From Caulobacter sp. (lineage in GTDB: Bacteria; Pseudomonadota; Alphaproteobacteria; Caulobacterales; Caulobacteraceae), in assembly GCA_028291055.1 (NCBI GenBank), contig JAQGIP010000052.1, forward strand, positions 1 through 59,184: 59,184 nucleotides of DNA. The letters run 5' to 3'. A model generated the notes under the pieces. It was not told the origin of the DNA and ran no database searches. It was given only the letters and a program-made list of their open reading frames with translations. Every line of letters begins with the position of its first letter. Within the stretch, counting starts at the first letter, position 1. Shown here piece by piece: positions 34,703 through 42,450 of the stretch. Position numbers and translations under genes: made by a program.

Positions 34703-35545
34703 ATGCAGAGCGTCGTCGTCACGGGCGTATCCACCGGTATCGGCTGGGGCGCCACCAAGGTGCTCATCGCCAAGGGCTTCCGCGTCTTCGGCAGCGTGCG
34801 CAAGGCCGCCGACGCCGAGCGGCTCAAGGCCGAGTTCGGCGAACGCTTCGTGCCCCTGATCTTCGACGTCACCGATGAGCCGGCGGTGGCCGCCGCCGCC
34901 GCCCAGGTCCGCGCGGCCCTGAGGGGCAATACCCTGGCCGGGCTGGTCAACAACGCCGGCGTGGCGGTGGCCGGGCCGCTGATGCATCTGCCCATCGACG
35001 AATTCCGCCAGCAGATCGAGATCAACCTCACCGGCGTGCTGATCGTCACCCAGGCCTTCGGGCCGCTGCTGGGCGCCGACCCGTCACTCGACGGACCGCC
35101 GGGCCGGATCGTCAACATCTCCTCCGTGGGGGGCAGGAACGGCGCGCCCTTCCTTGGGCCCTACGCCGCCTCCAAGTTCGCCCTGGAGGGCCTGTCCGAA
35201 AGCCTGCGCCGCGAACTGATGATGTTCGGCATCGACGTCATCATCATTGGCCCCGGCGCCGTGGCCACCCCGATCTGGGCCAAGGCCGATCAGCTGGACA
35301 CCAGCCGCTACAACAACACCCCCTATGCCTCGGCGCTGGACCGGGTGAAGGCCTTCATGGTCGCCAATGGCGGCAAGGGCCTGGCGCCGGAGGTCCTGGG
35401 CCAGGCCATCCACAAGGCCCTGACCACGCCCAACCCCAAGGTCCGCTATGCGGTGACGCCGGACCCCTTCCAGAACTTCCTCAGCGGCGTGCTGCCCAAG
35501 CGCACGCTCGACAAGGTGATCGGCAAGCGGCTGGGCCTGACCTAG
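34703..35545 (+). CDS. Short-chain dehydrogenase/reductase
   Basis: 280-residue classical SDR. The cofactor site is VVVTGVSTGIGWGATKVL (TGxxxGIG), then NNAGVAVAGP, the catalytic Ser in IVNISSVGG and Tyr-Lys in YAASKFALEG. The order Ser-Tyr-x3-Lys is intact. The lack of an acidic residue after strand 2 (FGSVRKAAD, basic) suggests NADP(H) preference. The substrate is unknown. The stop overlaps that of the convergent argE-like gene by CTAG (35542-35545). Confidence 0.9.
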   Translation: MQSVVVTGVSTGIGWGATKVLIAKGFRVFGSVRKAADAERLKAEFGERFVPLIFDVTDEPAVAAAAAQVRAALRGNTLAGLVNNAGVAVAGPLMHLPIDEFRQQIEINLTGVLIVTQAFGPLLGADPSLDGPPGRIVNISSVGGRNGAPFLGPYAASKFALEGLSESLRRELMMFGIDVIIIGPGAVATPIWAKADQLDTSRYNNTPYASALDRVKAFMVANGGKGLAPEVLGQAIHKALTTPNPKVRYAVTPDPFQNFLSGVLPKRTLDKVIGKRLGLT

Positions 35546-36720
35546 GCCCGCATCGCCTCGATCAGGCGGGCCATGAAGGCGCCGCCCCGCTGCATCTGGC
35601 TGAGTTCCACATACTCGTCCGGCTGGTGGGCCTGGTCGATGGAGCCTGGGCCGCAGATCACCACCGAGAACCCCGCCTGCTGGAACTGCCCGGCCTCCGC
35701 CGCATAGGGCACGACGCGTGGCGGACCGTTGTCGCCGGCGAGCCGGCGCGCGAAGGCCTCGGCTGGGCCGTTTTCCTCCACCGCCAGCGGCGGGGTGGCC
35801 GAGCGCGCGTCGATCGTCACGCCGCACTCCGGGAAGCGGGCCTTTAGCTCGGCGTCCATCCGCCGGGCGCTGGCGAAGAAGGGCGCCAGCAGCGCCTCGC
35901 CGTCGATGCCCGCCGGGCTCCTCAGGTCGAAGCGGAACACGCACTGACGCGCCAGGATGTTGAACGCCGTGCCGCCCTCGATCACCCCGATGGTCAGGGT
36001 CGGGTGCTTGGGCGTGAAGGGCGAGGCCGGGTCGGCGTCGCGCTCCAGCTGGTCGGCCAGAGCCACCAACTCTGTCATCAGCCGCACCGCCGCCATATTG
36101 GCCGAGGCGCCCAGGTGGGGCTGGCTGGAGTGGGCCTCGTGGCCGCTCACCGTCACGGTAAAGGCCATCACCCCCTTGTGGCCGCGCACGGCCGCCATGT
36201 CGGTGGGTTCGCCCACGATCACCAGGTCGGGCCGGGGCAGGTCCTTGACGATGGCCCGGATCAGGTCGGGCGCGCCCAGACAGCCGATCTCCTCGTCATA
36301 GGAGAAGGCCAGATGCACGGGCCGGGCCAGGGGTTGGGCGATCAGGTCCGGCGCGGCGGCCAGGGCCAGCGCCAGGAAGCCCTTCATGTCGCAGGTCCCG
36401 CGCCCATACAGCCGTCCGTCGTCGCGGGGCGTGAGCGTGAAGGGGTCGGAAGTCCAGGGCTGGCCGTCCACCGGCACCACATCGGTATGGCCCGACAGCA
36501 CGACGCCGCCCGCCACGTCCGGGCCGATGCTGGCCAGCAGGTTGGCCTTGGAGCCGTCGGCATTGCCGATCCGCCGCGAGGCGATCCCCAGGTCCGCCAG
36601 ATAGGCCTCCACCCAGGCGATCAGCGCCAGGTTCGAACCGCGCGAGGTGGTGTCGAAGGCCACCAGCCGGCCCAATATGTCGATGGCGCGTTCGGTCAGC
36701 CCGTCGTCCGCGCCCGCCAC
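35542..36720 (-). CDS. argE: Acetylornithine deacetylase-like M20 family amidohydrolase
   Basis: 392-residue zinc hydrolase matching the ArgE branch of M20 (N-acetyl-ornithine to ornithine). Metal and catalytic motifs are LSGHTDVVPVDGQPW, YGRGTCDMKGFLALAL, SYDEEIGCLGA and VIVGEPTDM; the dimerisation domain has GHEAHSSQPHLGASA and the end GPGSIDQAHQPDEYVEL. Start GTG at 36718-36720, only 4 bp after the FKBP gene stop, so the two are probably cotranscribed. Substrate by homology pattern only. Confidence 0.86.
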   Translation of the reverse strand: MAGADDGLTERAIDILGRLVAFDTTSRGSNLALIAWVEAYLADLGIASRRIGNADGSKANLLASIGPDVAGGVVLSGHTDVVPVDGQPWTSDPFTLTPRDDGRLYGRGTCDMKGFLALALAAAPDLIAQPLARPVHLAFSYDEEIGCLGAPDLIRAIVKDLPRPDLVIVGEPTDMAAVRGHKGVMAFTVTVSGHEAHSSQPHLGASANMAAVRLMTELVALADQLERDADPASPFTPKHPTLTIGVIEGGTAFNILARQCVFRFDLRSPAGIDGEALLAPFFASARRMDAELKARFPECGVTIDARSATPPLAVEENGPAEAFARRLAGDNGPPRVVPYAAEAGQFQQAGFSVVICGPGSIDQAHQPDEYVELSQMQRGGAFMARLIEAMRA

Positions 36721-36724
36721 GGTG

Positions 36725-37222
36725 CTAGCCCGCGCCGACGCTGCTGGAATCGGGCAGTACGCCCAGCAGTTCGATCTTGAAGATCAGGGTGCTGTTGGGG
36801 GGAATGTCGCCCTTGTCCTGGTCGCCATAGGCCAGCTTGGCCGGCACATAGAGTTCCCAGGTGTCGCCCGGCCGCATCAGCTGCAGCGCCTCGATCCAGC
36901 CGGGGATCAGGTTCTTCAAGGCGCCCTCGGCCGGCGCGCCGTTCTCGAACGAACTCTGGATCACCTTGCCGTCGATGGAGCGCAGTTCGTAGTGGAACTT
37001 GATCTCGTCGTTGGGATGGGGGCGCAGACCATCGGCCGGCCCCGAGGTCAGGATCTTGTATTCCAGCCCGTCGGGCAGGGTGACCACGCCCTTCTCCTTG
37101 CCCTTCTTGGCCAGGAAGGCGGCCCCCGCGTCGGCGGCGCTGGTGTCGGTCTTGGCCGCCGGATGGCAGGCGCCCAGCGCCACGGCGCAGGCGAGAATGG
37201 CGAGGATCGCGAGACGGCGCAT
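36725..37222 (-). CDS. FKBP-type peptidyl-prolyl isomerase lipoprotein
   Basis: 165-residue periplasmic proline isomerase. A lipoprotein signal ends in the lipobox LGAC (Cys19). The FKBP domain covers about residues 65-155: IKFHYELRSIDGKVIQSSF, LIPGWIEALQLMRPGDTWEL, YVPAKLAYGDQDKGDIPPNS and LIFKIELLGV, all standard. A spacer of about 40 residues follows the lipidated cysteine. ATG at 37220-37222. Upstream gene of the argE-like reading frame. Confidence 0.93.
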   Translation of the reverse strand: MRRLAILAILACAVALGACHPAAKTDTSAADAGAAFLAKKGKEKGVVTLPDGLEYKILTSGPADGLRPHPNDEIKFHYELRSIDGKVIQSSFENGAPAEGALKNLIPGWIEALQLMRPGDTWELYVPAKLAYGDQDKGDIPPNSTLIFKIELLGVLPDSSSVGAG

Positions 37223-37275
37223 ATGGGCTCCTGAAGCCGGAAAGTCTTCGACAGATTACCTAGGCAGCAGTCTAC

Positions 37276-38478
37276 CTAGACAGCCCTGGGCGGATAGCCA
37301 CGTTCGCGCAGGGCATCCATGATTTCCTGGGTGTGCTGGGCGTCGCGGGTCTCGATCATGATGTCGAACTCCGCGCCCTTGGCGGGCACGTCGAGCGCCA
37401 GTCGGTTGTGGGCCACCTCGATGATGTTGGCGCCGCCCTCGCCGATCACCGCGCTGACGGTGGCCAGCAGGCCCGGACGGTCGTCGCCGATGATGCGTAG
37501 GGACACCAACCGCTGGGCGCGCACCAGCTCGCGGGTCAGCACCGAAGCCAGCAGGCGCGAGTCGATGTTGCCGCCGGTCAGGATCAGGCCGCACTTCTTG
37601 CCCCGGAAGCGCTCCGGATAGGCCAGCAGGGCGGCCAGGGAGGCCGCGCCGGCCCCCTCGGCGATGGTCTTTTCGACGTTGCAGTAGAGGGAGACGCCGC
37701 GTTCGAAATAGCTCTCCTCGATCAGCAGCACGTCGTCGATCAGCGGCCGGCAGATCGAATAGGTCTTCTCGCCCACCGTCTTGACGGCAATGCCCTCGGC
37801 GATGGTCTGGCCGCCGGACTGGTTATTCATGCCGCGCATTTTGCCGGTGAAGGACGGATACATGGCCGGCTCGACGCCGATGATGTGGATGTCGGGCTTC
37901 AGCGCCTTGGCCGCCGTGGCCACGCCGCTGATCAGCCCGCCGCCGCCGATCGGCACGGGCAGCACTTCCAGTTCGGGAACATCTTCCAGCATCTCCAGGG
38001 CGATGGTCCCCTGGCCGGCCATCACGTCGACGTCGTCGAAGGGATGCACGAAGACCAGACCGCGCTCTTCGCGCAGCTGCTGGGCGTGTCCGGCGGCCTC
38101 GTCATAGGTGTCGCCGAAGATGATCACCTCGGCGCCGTGCGCCTGGGTGTGCTGCACCTTCACGAAGGGGGTGCCGCGCGGCATCACGATGGTCACCGGA
38201 ATGCCCAGCCGCGCGCCGTGATAGGCTAGGCCCTGGGCATGGTTGCCGGCGCTGGCGGCGATGACGCCCCGAGCGCGTTCCTCGGCGTTCAGCATCGACA
38301 GCTTGTTGAGCGCGCCGCGCTCCTTATAGGCGGCGGTGAACTGCAGGTTCTCGAACTTCACCCACACCTGGGCGCCGGTAATCTCCGACAGCGTGCGGCT
38401 ATAGCGGCAGGGCGTGCGCTCCACGTGACCGCGGATGCGGTCCGCGGCGGCGCGGATGTCGTCGAGGGAAAGGGTCAT
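37276..38478 (-). CDS. ilvA: Threonine ammonia-lyase (threonine dehydratase) with ACT domain
   Basis: 400-residue PLP enzyme deaminating threonine to 2-oxobutanoate. The PLP lysine is K52 in QFTAAYKERGA; the phosphate cradle is GGGGLISG and ASAGNHAQGLAYHG is the usual segment. The short C-terminal ACT region (residues ~325-400: LRIIGDDRPGLLATVSAVIG) identifies the short type (TdcB/IlvA1-like with one ACT) rather than the long E. coli IlvA. Possible role in isoleucine synthesis or threonine catabolism. Confidence 0.92.
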   Translation of the reverse strand: MTLSLDDIRAAADRIRGHVERTPCRYSRTLSEITGAQVWVKFENLQFTAAYKERGALNKLSMLNAEERARGVIAASAGNHAQGLAYHGARLGIPVTIVMPRGTPFVKVQHTQAHGAEVIIFGDTYDEAAGHAQQLREERGLVFVHPFDDVDVMAGQGTIALEMLEDVPELEVLPVPIGGGGLISGVATAAKALKPDIHIIGVEPAMYPSFTGKMRGMNNQSGGQTIAEGIAVKTVGEKTYSICRPLIDDVLLIEESYFERGVSLYCNVEKTIAEGAGAASLAALLAYPERFRGKKCGLILTGGNIDSRLLASVLTRELVRAQRLVSLRIIGDDRPGLLATVSAVIGEGGANIIEVAHNRLALDVPAKGAEFDIMIETRDAQHTQEIMDALRERGYPPRAV

Positions 38479-38518
38479 GTCCGGGCCGGTTTAGCGGCCT
38501 GGCGCCTCAAAGCAAGTT

Positions 38519-39607
38519 TCAGCGCAGCGCGCGGCGGATATCCAGACGGCGCATGGCCTTGCCGGGCAGCTCCGACACCGCCCCCAGCTTCATGGATTCC
38601 GCCGCGTGGCGCAGCGCATACTGGGTCTGGCGCAGCAGGGCGGCGGGCGAGGCCACGCCCACGAAGCCGTGGGTCACATACTGCTGGAGGTTGGAAAGCT
38701 CGCGCTTGAAGCGATAGTCGCCGGCCCCGAGATCCAGCCGCGAGTAGGGCGTCTCGTCCATCCAGCGCAGGATGTCCTGGAACAGCAGCAGCCCGGGCGA
38801 ATAGCGCTCGAAGTCACAGTCGTGGGCGATCTGCCAGCCATGCACCGTATGACGTCCGCGCAGGTGGAAGTGGGCGGCGGCCAGGCGCTCGCCGATATGC
38901 AGGGTGAACATCACCCCGCCGAAATCCGGATCACGGCTCTCGAACAGGTCGTTGATCAGCCGCCGCGTCCACGGCGTGGCCAGCACGTCGGTCTGGCCCG
39001 TGGCCTGGAACTGGCCGCGCTTCCAGGCGATCAGCTGGTCGAAATCGGTACGCGAGCGCGAAAACGCCGTGAAGCGGACCGGCCCCGCCTCGCGCTCCAC
39101 CTTGCGACGCTTCTTGTCGAGGTCCTTCAGCGCGCCGACGCCCGCCGCCTTGCGTTCGGCCTCATAGGCCGCGTAGCCCTGGCTCACATCGATGAGCCAC
39201 GACGGCGTGCGGCCGTGGGAATGGCGGGCAAAGGTCGGCTGGGTTTCCAGCATATGGGTGAAGTCGAAGCGACCGACGCCCAGCGCGCGAACCAGGTCCT
39301 GGGCGGTGATGTCGAGGCCGGGCTCGGCCACCAGCCCTTGATAGTCGCACATGGGCGCCCCGGCCGGCATGGCGGTGAAGGTGCGTGCGCGGACCGGCAG
39401 GAAGCCCACCTCGCGGCCCTGGTCGCTGACCACGGCGACCTTGATCTCGCTGGCTTCCGTTCCATCGGACTGGGCGCGGTCGACCGCTCGGGCCCATTGG
39501 GGGGAGAAGAAGGGGCTGTCCAGGGCCGGATCGGCCTGCTGCAGCGCCGACCATCGGTCGAGCGCCGTCGGCGTCAGTTCCAGGGGACGCACGACGTCGA
39601 TTTCCAA
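38519..39607 (-). CDS. GNAT-fold N-acyltransferase (CelD/BcsL, FemAB-like)
   Basis: 362 residues. The Acetyltransf_6/CelD-type fold is suggested by MLETQPTFA, KDLDKKRRKVEREAGPVRF, RLINDLFES, ERLAAAHFHLRGRHTVHGW and YSPGLLLFQDILRW. Proteins of this class acylate sugars or peptides in surface glycan synthesis; in Caulobacter one member, HfsK, modifies holdfast polysaccharide. Calling this HfsK would be inference, as no hfs genes are adjacent. Start TTG 39605-39607 with GGGAG upstream; there is no better ATG. Confidence 0.78.
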   Translation of the reverse strand: MEIDVVRPLELTPTALDRWSALQQADPALDSPFFSPQWARAVDRAQSDGTEASEIKVAVVSDQGREVGFLPVRARTFTAMPAGAPMCDYQGLVAEPGLDITAQDLVRALGVGRFDFTHMLETQPTFARHSHGRTPSWLIDVSQGYAAYEAERKAAGVGALKDLDKKRRKVEREAGPVRFTAFSRSRTDFDQLIAWKRGQFQATGQTDVLATPWTRRLINDLFESRDPDFGGVMFTLHIGERLAAAHFHLRGRHTVHGWQIAHDCDFERYSPGLLLFQDILRWMDETPYSRLDLGAGDYRFKRELSNLQQYVTHGFVGVASPAALLRQTQYALRHAAESMKLGAVSELPGKAMRRLDIRRALR

Positions 39608-39867
39608 GGTGGTGCTCCCGGCGCAACTGAACGCGCGGCAGCATAGGCGCCAAACCCTTGCGGAAACGTTGGTTGCTGAGCGAGGGGGTCGCGAGGTGGA
39701 AGGCGGCGTCGAGGCGTGGGGTCCACGACACCGCCTTCCGCGCCGAGAGTGGGGACTGACGACGCTGACCCCAGGTTACCCATCGTGGGGCGAATGCCAA
39801 TCGCCGATTTCTGACAAAGGTTAACGTAGCCGTGGCGCGAGCGGCCCCCCCGCCTTTGGCGCCGGCC
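39608..39867. other. Intergenic region between acyltransferase and kdpE-like genes
   Basis: 260 bp. It contains the stem-loop at 39698-39739 and, beyond it, the promoter region of the minus-strand acyltransferase. No further RNA gene or ORF is supported. Confidence 0.45.
39698..39739 (-). terminator. Stem-loop downstream of the kdpDE-like operon
   Basis: GGAAGGCGG-c-GTCG (39698-39711) pairs with CGAC-a-CCGCCTTCC (39726-39739) with one mismatch around a 14-nt loop. It lies about 130 bp after the kdpE-like stop on the minus strand. No U tract follows, so it may end transcription only weakly or stabilise the mRNA end. Confidence 0.4.
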
Positions 39868-40554
39868 TCAGTCGTCGTAGCGCAGGCGGTAGCCGAGGCC
39901 GGGTTCGGTGAGGATGATGTTGGGCCGGGCCGAGGATTCCTCGATCTTCTGGCGCACCTGGGCCACCAGCACCCGCACGAACTGGGCGTCCACATCCGCC
40001 CCAGGGCCCCAGACGGCGGCGATCAACTGTTTGTGGGTGACTACCCGGCCGGCATGGCGCGCCAAGGCTTTGAGCAGTTCGTATTCCCGCTGGGTCAGGT
40101 GGATCTCCTGATCCATCACCCACACCTGCCGCGCGGCGAAGTTCACGGTCAGGTCGCCCGCCTTGAAGCTGGCCTGGGAGACGAAGCGGCGGTCGCGCCC
40201 GCGCATGGCGGCCCTCAAGCGCGCCATCAGCTCGCCCACCGCGCAGGGCTTGTTCACATAGTCGTCGGCGCCCAGGTCCAGGGCCTCGATCTTCTCCGCC
40301 TCCAGGTCGCGGGCCGACAGCACCAGGATGGGGATCTCCGACCATTCCCGGATCCGCTTGATCACCGCCTTGCCGTCCATGTCCGGCAGGCCCAGGTCCA
40401 GGATCACCGCGTCGCAGCCGTCCCCCGCCAGGCTGGCCAGGGCCGCCTCGCCGGTCTCGGCGGTGCGCACCTCATAGCCGCCCGCCGTCAGGGCCGGCGT
40501 CAGCGCGCGCAGGATCTGGGGTTCGTCGTCAACGAGCAGAAGTTGGTTGGCCAA
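39868..40554 (-). CDS. kdpE: KdpE-like OmpR/PhoB-family response regulator
   Basis: 228 residues: receiver domain (1-115) with acidic pair DD at 9-10, phosphoacceptor Asp53 in VILDLGLPDMDG and the Lys in DYVNKPCAVGEL, then a winged-helix DNA-binding domain (130-228) with LTQREYELLKALARHAGRVV and VRVLVAQVRQKIE. The overall pattern matches KdpE. Start TTG 40552-40554, 4 bp after the sensor kinase stop. No kdpFABC structural genes occur in the window, so its targets are unknown. Confidence 0.88.
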   Translation of the reverse strand: MANQLLLVDDEPQILRALTPALTAGGYEVRTAETGEAALASLAGDGCDAVILDLGLPDMDGKAVIKRIREWSEIPILVLSARDLEAEKIEALDLGADDYVNKPCAVGELMARLRAAMRGRDRRFVSQASFKAGDLTVNFAARQVWVMDQEIHLTQREYELLKALARHAGRVVTHKQLIAAVWGPGADVDAQFVRVLVAQVRQKIEESSARPNIILTEPGLGYRLRYDD

Positions 40555-40558
40555 GGCT

Positions 40559-42130
40559 CTATCCGGTCCAGAGGGGAAGGGTCAGGCTGACCCGCAGGCC
40601 CGCCTTGCCGTCGCGGCGCGGGCCGGCCTCTACCGCCCCGCCCATGGCCTCCACAAGGCCTCGCGTGATCGATAGGCCCAGCCCCGTGCCCGGCTGCGCC
40701 GCGGTCAGCCCGCAGCGGTAGAATTTCTCGAAGATGCGCCCGGTCTCCTCGGCCGCTACCCCAGGCCCCCGGTCTTCCACATCCACCTCGGCCCGGTCGC
40801 GCGCCGCGCGCACGGTCAGCGTGATGGCCGAACCGGCCGGGCTATAGCGGATCGCGTTGTCGACCACATTGGCCAGGGCCTGCTCCAGCAGCACCCCATC
40901 CGCCGCCGCCACCACCGGCGTGTCCGGACCGGTGGCGCTCAGCCGCCGCCCGCCCAGCACCCGCTGCAGCCGCGCCTCCACGCCATGGGCGATATCGGCC
41001 ACGTCCACGGGCCCCGCGACGGGCGCCAGCGCGCCGGCCTCCAGCCGCGTCATGTTCAGCAGGTTGACCACGAAGCGGTTCAGCCGCTCGGTCTCCTCCT
41101 CGATGGTGGAGAGAAGGTCGTCGCGGGTTTCCTTCGGGAAGCGGTCGCCGAATTCCCTCAGGCTGCTCACCGACGCCAGGATCGACGACAGGGGCGTGCG
41201 GAAGTCGTGGGAGATGGACGACAGCAGCGCCGATCGCAGCCGCTCCGTCCGCGTCAAGGTCTCGCTGTCGCTCTTTTCCAGGCTGAGCCGCGCCCGCGCG
41301 ATCGCCGCGGCGCCCAGGTCGGCCAGCACCGGGATCAGGTCCTGGTCGCGCCCCCGCCCGGCGGCGATCTCCTCGCCCTTCCAGATCGCCAGCCCCAGCT
41401 CCGCCCCGTCGACCCTCAGCGCCCGGGCCCGCCAGCGGTCGCGTCCCATCAGCGTGAAGTCTCCGCCGCCCGCCCCGGGCTCCGCCTCCTCGGCGGCCAG
41501 CCTCGCGGCGAAGCCGGCCAGGTCGGCGGCGTCGAACCGCGCGTTGGCCGGCGCCACCCAGGTGCGGCCCTGATAGAGGATGCAGGCCTTGCCCTTGGCG
41601 GCCTCGGCGATGCGCGCGGCCAGGCTGCCGCGCAGCTCGTCCTCGTCGGCCGTGGACGACATCTCCCGGCTGGCCTGGAACAGCACCGCCATGGTGGCCG
41701 CCCGGGCCCGCGAGCGCAGCCCCTCGTCGCGCACCCGCCCGGCCAGGGCCCCGGTGGCCAGCGCTACCGCCAGGAAGACGCTCAGGGTCAGGATGTCGTC
41801 GACCCCGGCGAACTGGAAGGTGAAGCGCGGGTCGGTGAGGTAGAAGTTGTAGACCAGGAAGGACATCAGGGCGGCGAACACCGCCACCTGCGCGCCGTGC
41901 CACACGGCCACCAGCACCACGCTGCCCAGGAAGATCATCGACAGCCGGGTGATGCCGAACTGGGTGGACAGGACCTGGGCCACCACCGCGCCGCCGCCGA
42001 CGATCAGGGCCGCGGCGGCGAACCGCCACGCCTCGCGCCGGGCCCAGGAGACGGCCCGCCCGCCGGCGCTCCTCAGCGCGCGGGCCAGCCGCTCGGCGCC
42101 GGGCGGTGTCACAGCGGCCCGGGGCGTCAC
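40559..42130 (-). CDS. kdpD: KdpD-like sensor histidine kinase, short form
   Basis: 523 residues, compared with ~890 for E. coli KdpD. It begins with the DUF4118 four-helix membrane domain (about 35-130: FAAAALIVGGGAVVAQVL ... LVYNFYLTDPRF) and lacks the N-terminal KdpD/USP cytoplasmic domains. A linker with GAF-like content, the HisKA box SSISHDFRTPLSS (His308) and the ATPase boxes NVVDNAIRYSPAGSA, DRGPGVA and GTGLGLSI follow. All catalytic boxes are intact, so it is a real kinase. Start GTG 42128-42130. Pairs with the adjacent response regulator; stimulus unknown. Confidence 0.85.
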   Translation of the reverse strand: MTPRAAVTPPGAERLARALRSAGGRAVSWARREAWRFAAAALIVGGGAVVAQVLSTQFGITRLSMIFLGSVVLVAVWHGAQVAVFAALMSFLVYNFYLTDPRFTFQFAGVDDILTLSVFLAVALATGALAGRVRDEGLRSRARAATMAVLFQASREMSSTADEDELRGSLAARIAEAAKGKACILYQGRTWVAPANARFDAADLAGFAARLAAEEAEPGAGGGDFTLMGRDRWRARALRVDGAELGLAIWKGEEIAAGRGRDQDLIPVLADLGAAAIARARLSLEKSDSETLTRTERLRSALLSSISHDFRTPLSSILASVSSLREFGDRFPKETRDDLLSTIEEETERLNRFVVNLLNMTRLEAGALAPVAGPVDVADIAHGVEARLQRVLGGRRLSATGPDTPVVAAADGVLLEQALANVVDNAIRYSPAGSAITLTVRAARDRAEVDVEDRGPGVAAEETGRIFEKFYRCGLTAAQPGTGLGLSITRGLVEAMGGAVEAGPRRDGKAGLRVSLTLPLWTG

Positions 42131-42450
42131 GACGCCGCGCCCTCCGTTTCCGACACGACGTCGCCAAATGGCGTGATCTTTTCCGTGGCGGTCCCCGAAT
42201 GGCGTCCGCGCGGCAGGAATGCCCCTGTCACGCGAAATCTACCCTCAATGTAAGTTGCGTTGTTCAAATATAGGACAGTCTGGAGGCTGAGTAGTCCAAC
42301 CCTTTCTATTGTCGGCCGAAGACGAATTGTCGCACATAACGCCGGTATAATTGCTGACGCGCGGAATCCCTGCCTTCAAGTGACTGAAGCCGCCGTCGGG
42401 TCTCGGGACCGGACACAGAAGGTGGCCATTGCGATCTGTGGGGACTGCAA
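42131..42450. other. Divergent promoter region between kdpD-like and RTX genes
   Basis: 320 bp, more AT-rich than its surroundings. A good -10 match TATAAT lies at 42346-42351 in the RTX direction, about 100 bp before its start, but no -35 match has 16-18 bp spacing. TTCAAATATAGGACAG near 42262 is another AT-rich block. No ORF or repeat is evident. Confidence 0.45.
42346..42351 (+). promoter_or_regulatory. Possible -10 element for the RTX gene
   Basis: Exact TATAAT in a GC-rich genome, about 100 bp upstream of the RTX start. No matching -35 at the right distance, so it may depend on an activator or be accidental. Confidence 0.3.

Noticed and set aside
37257..37283. 11-bp near-direct repeat TACCTAGGCAG / TACCTAGACAG at the end of ilvA
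   Set aside because: Too short and isolated to interpret; no element or second boundary is visible.
40559..42130. KdpD-like gene as a truncated pseudogene
   Set aside because: It is short at the N-terminus only; membrane domain, phosphoacceptor His308 and all ATPase boxes are intact and it is closely linked to its response regulator, so it is a natural short form.
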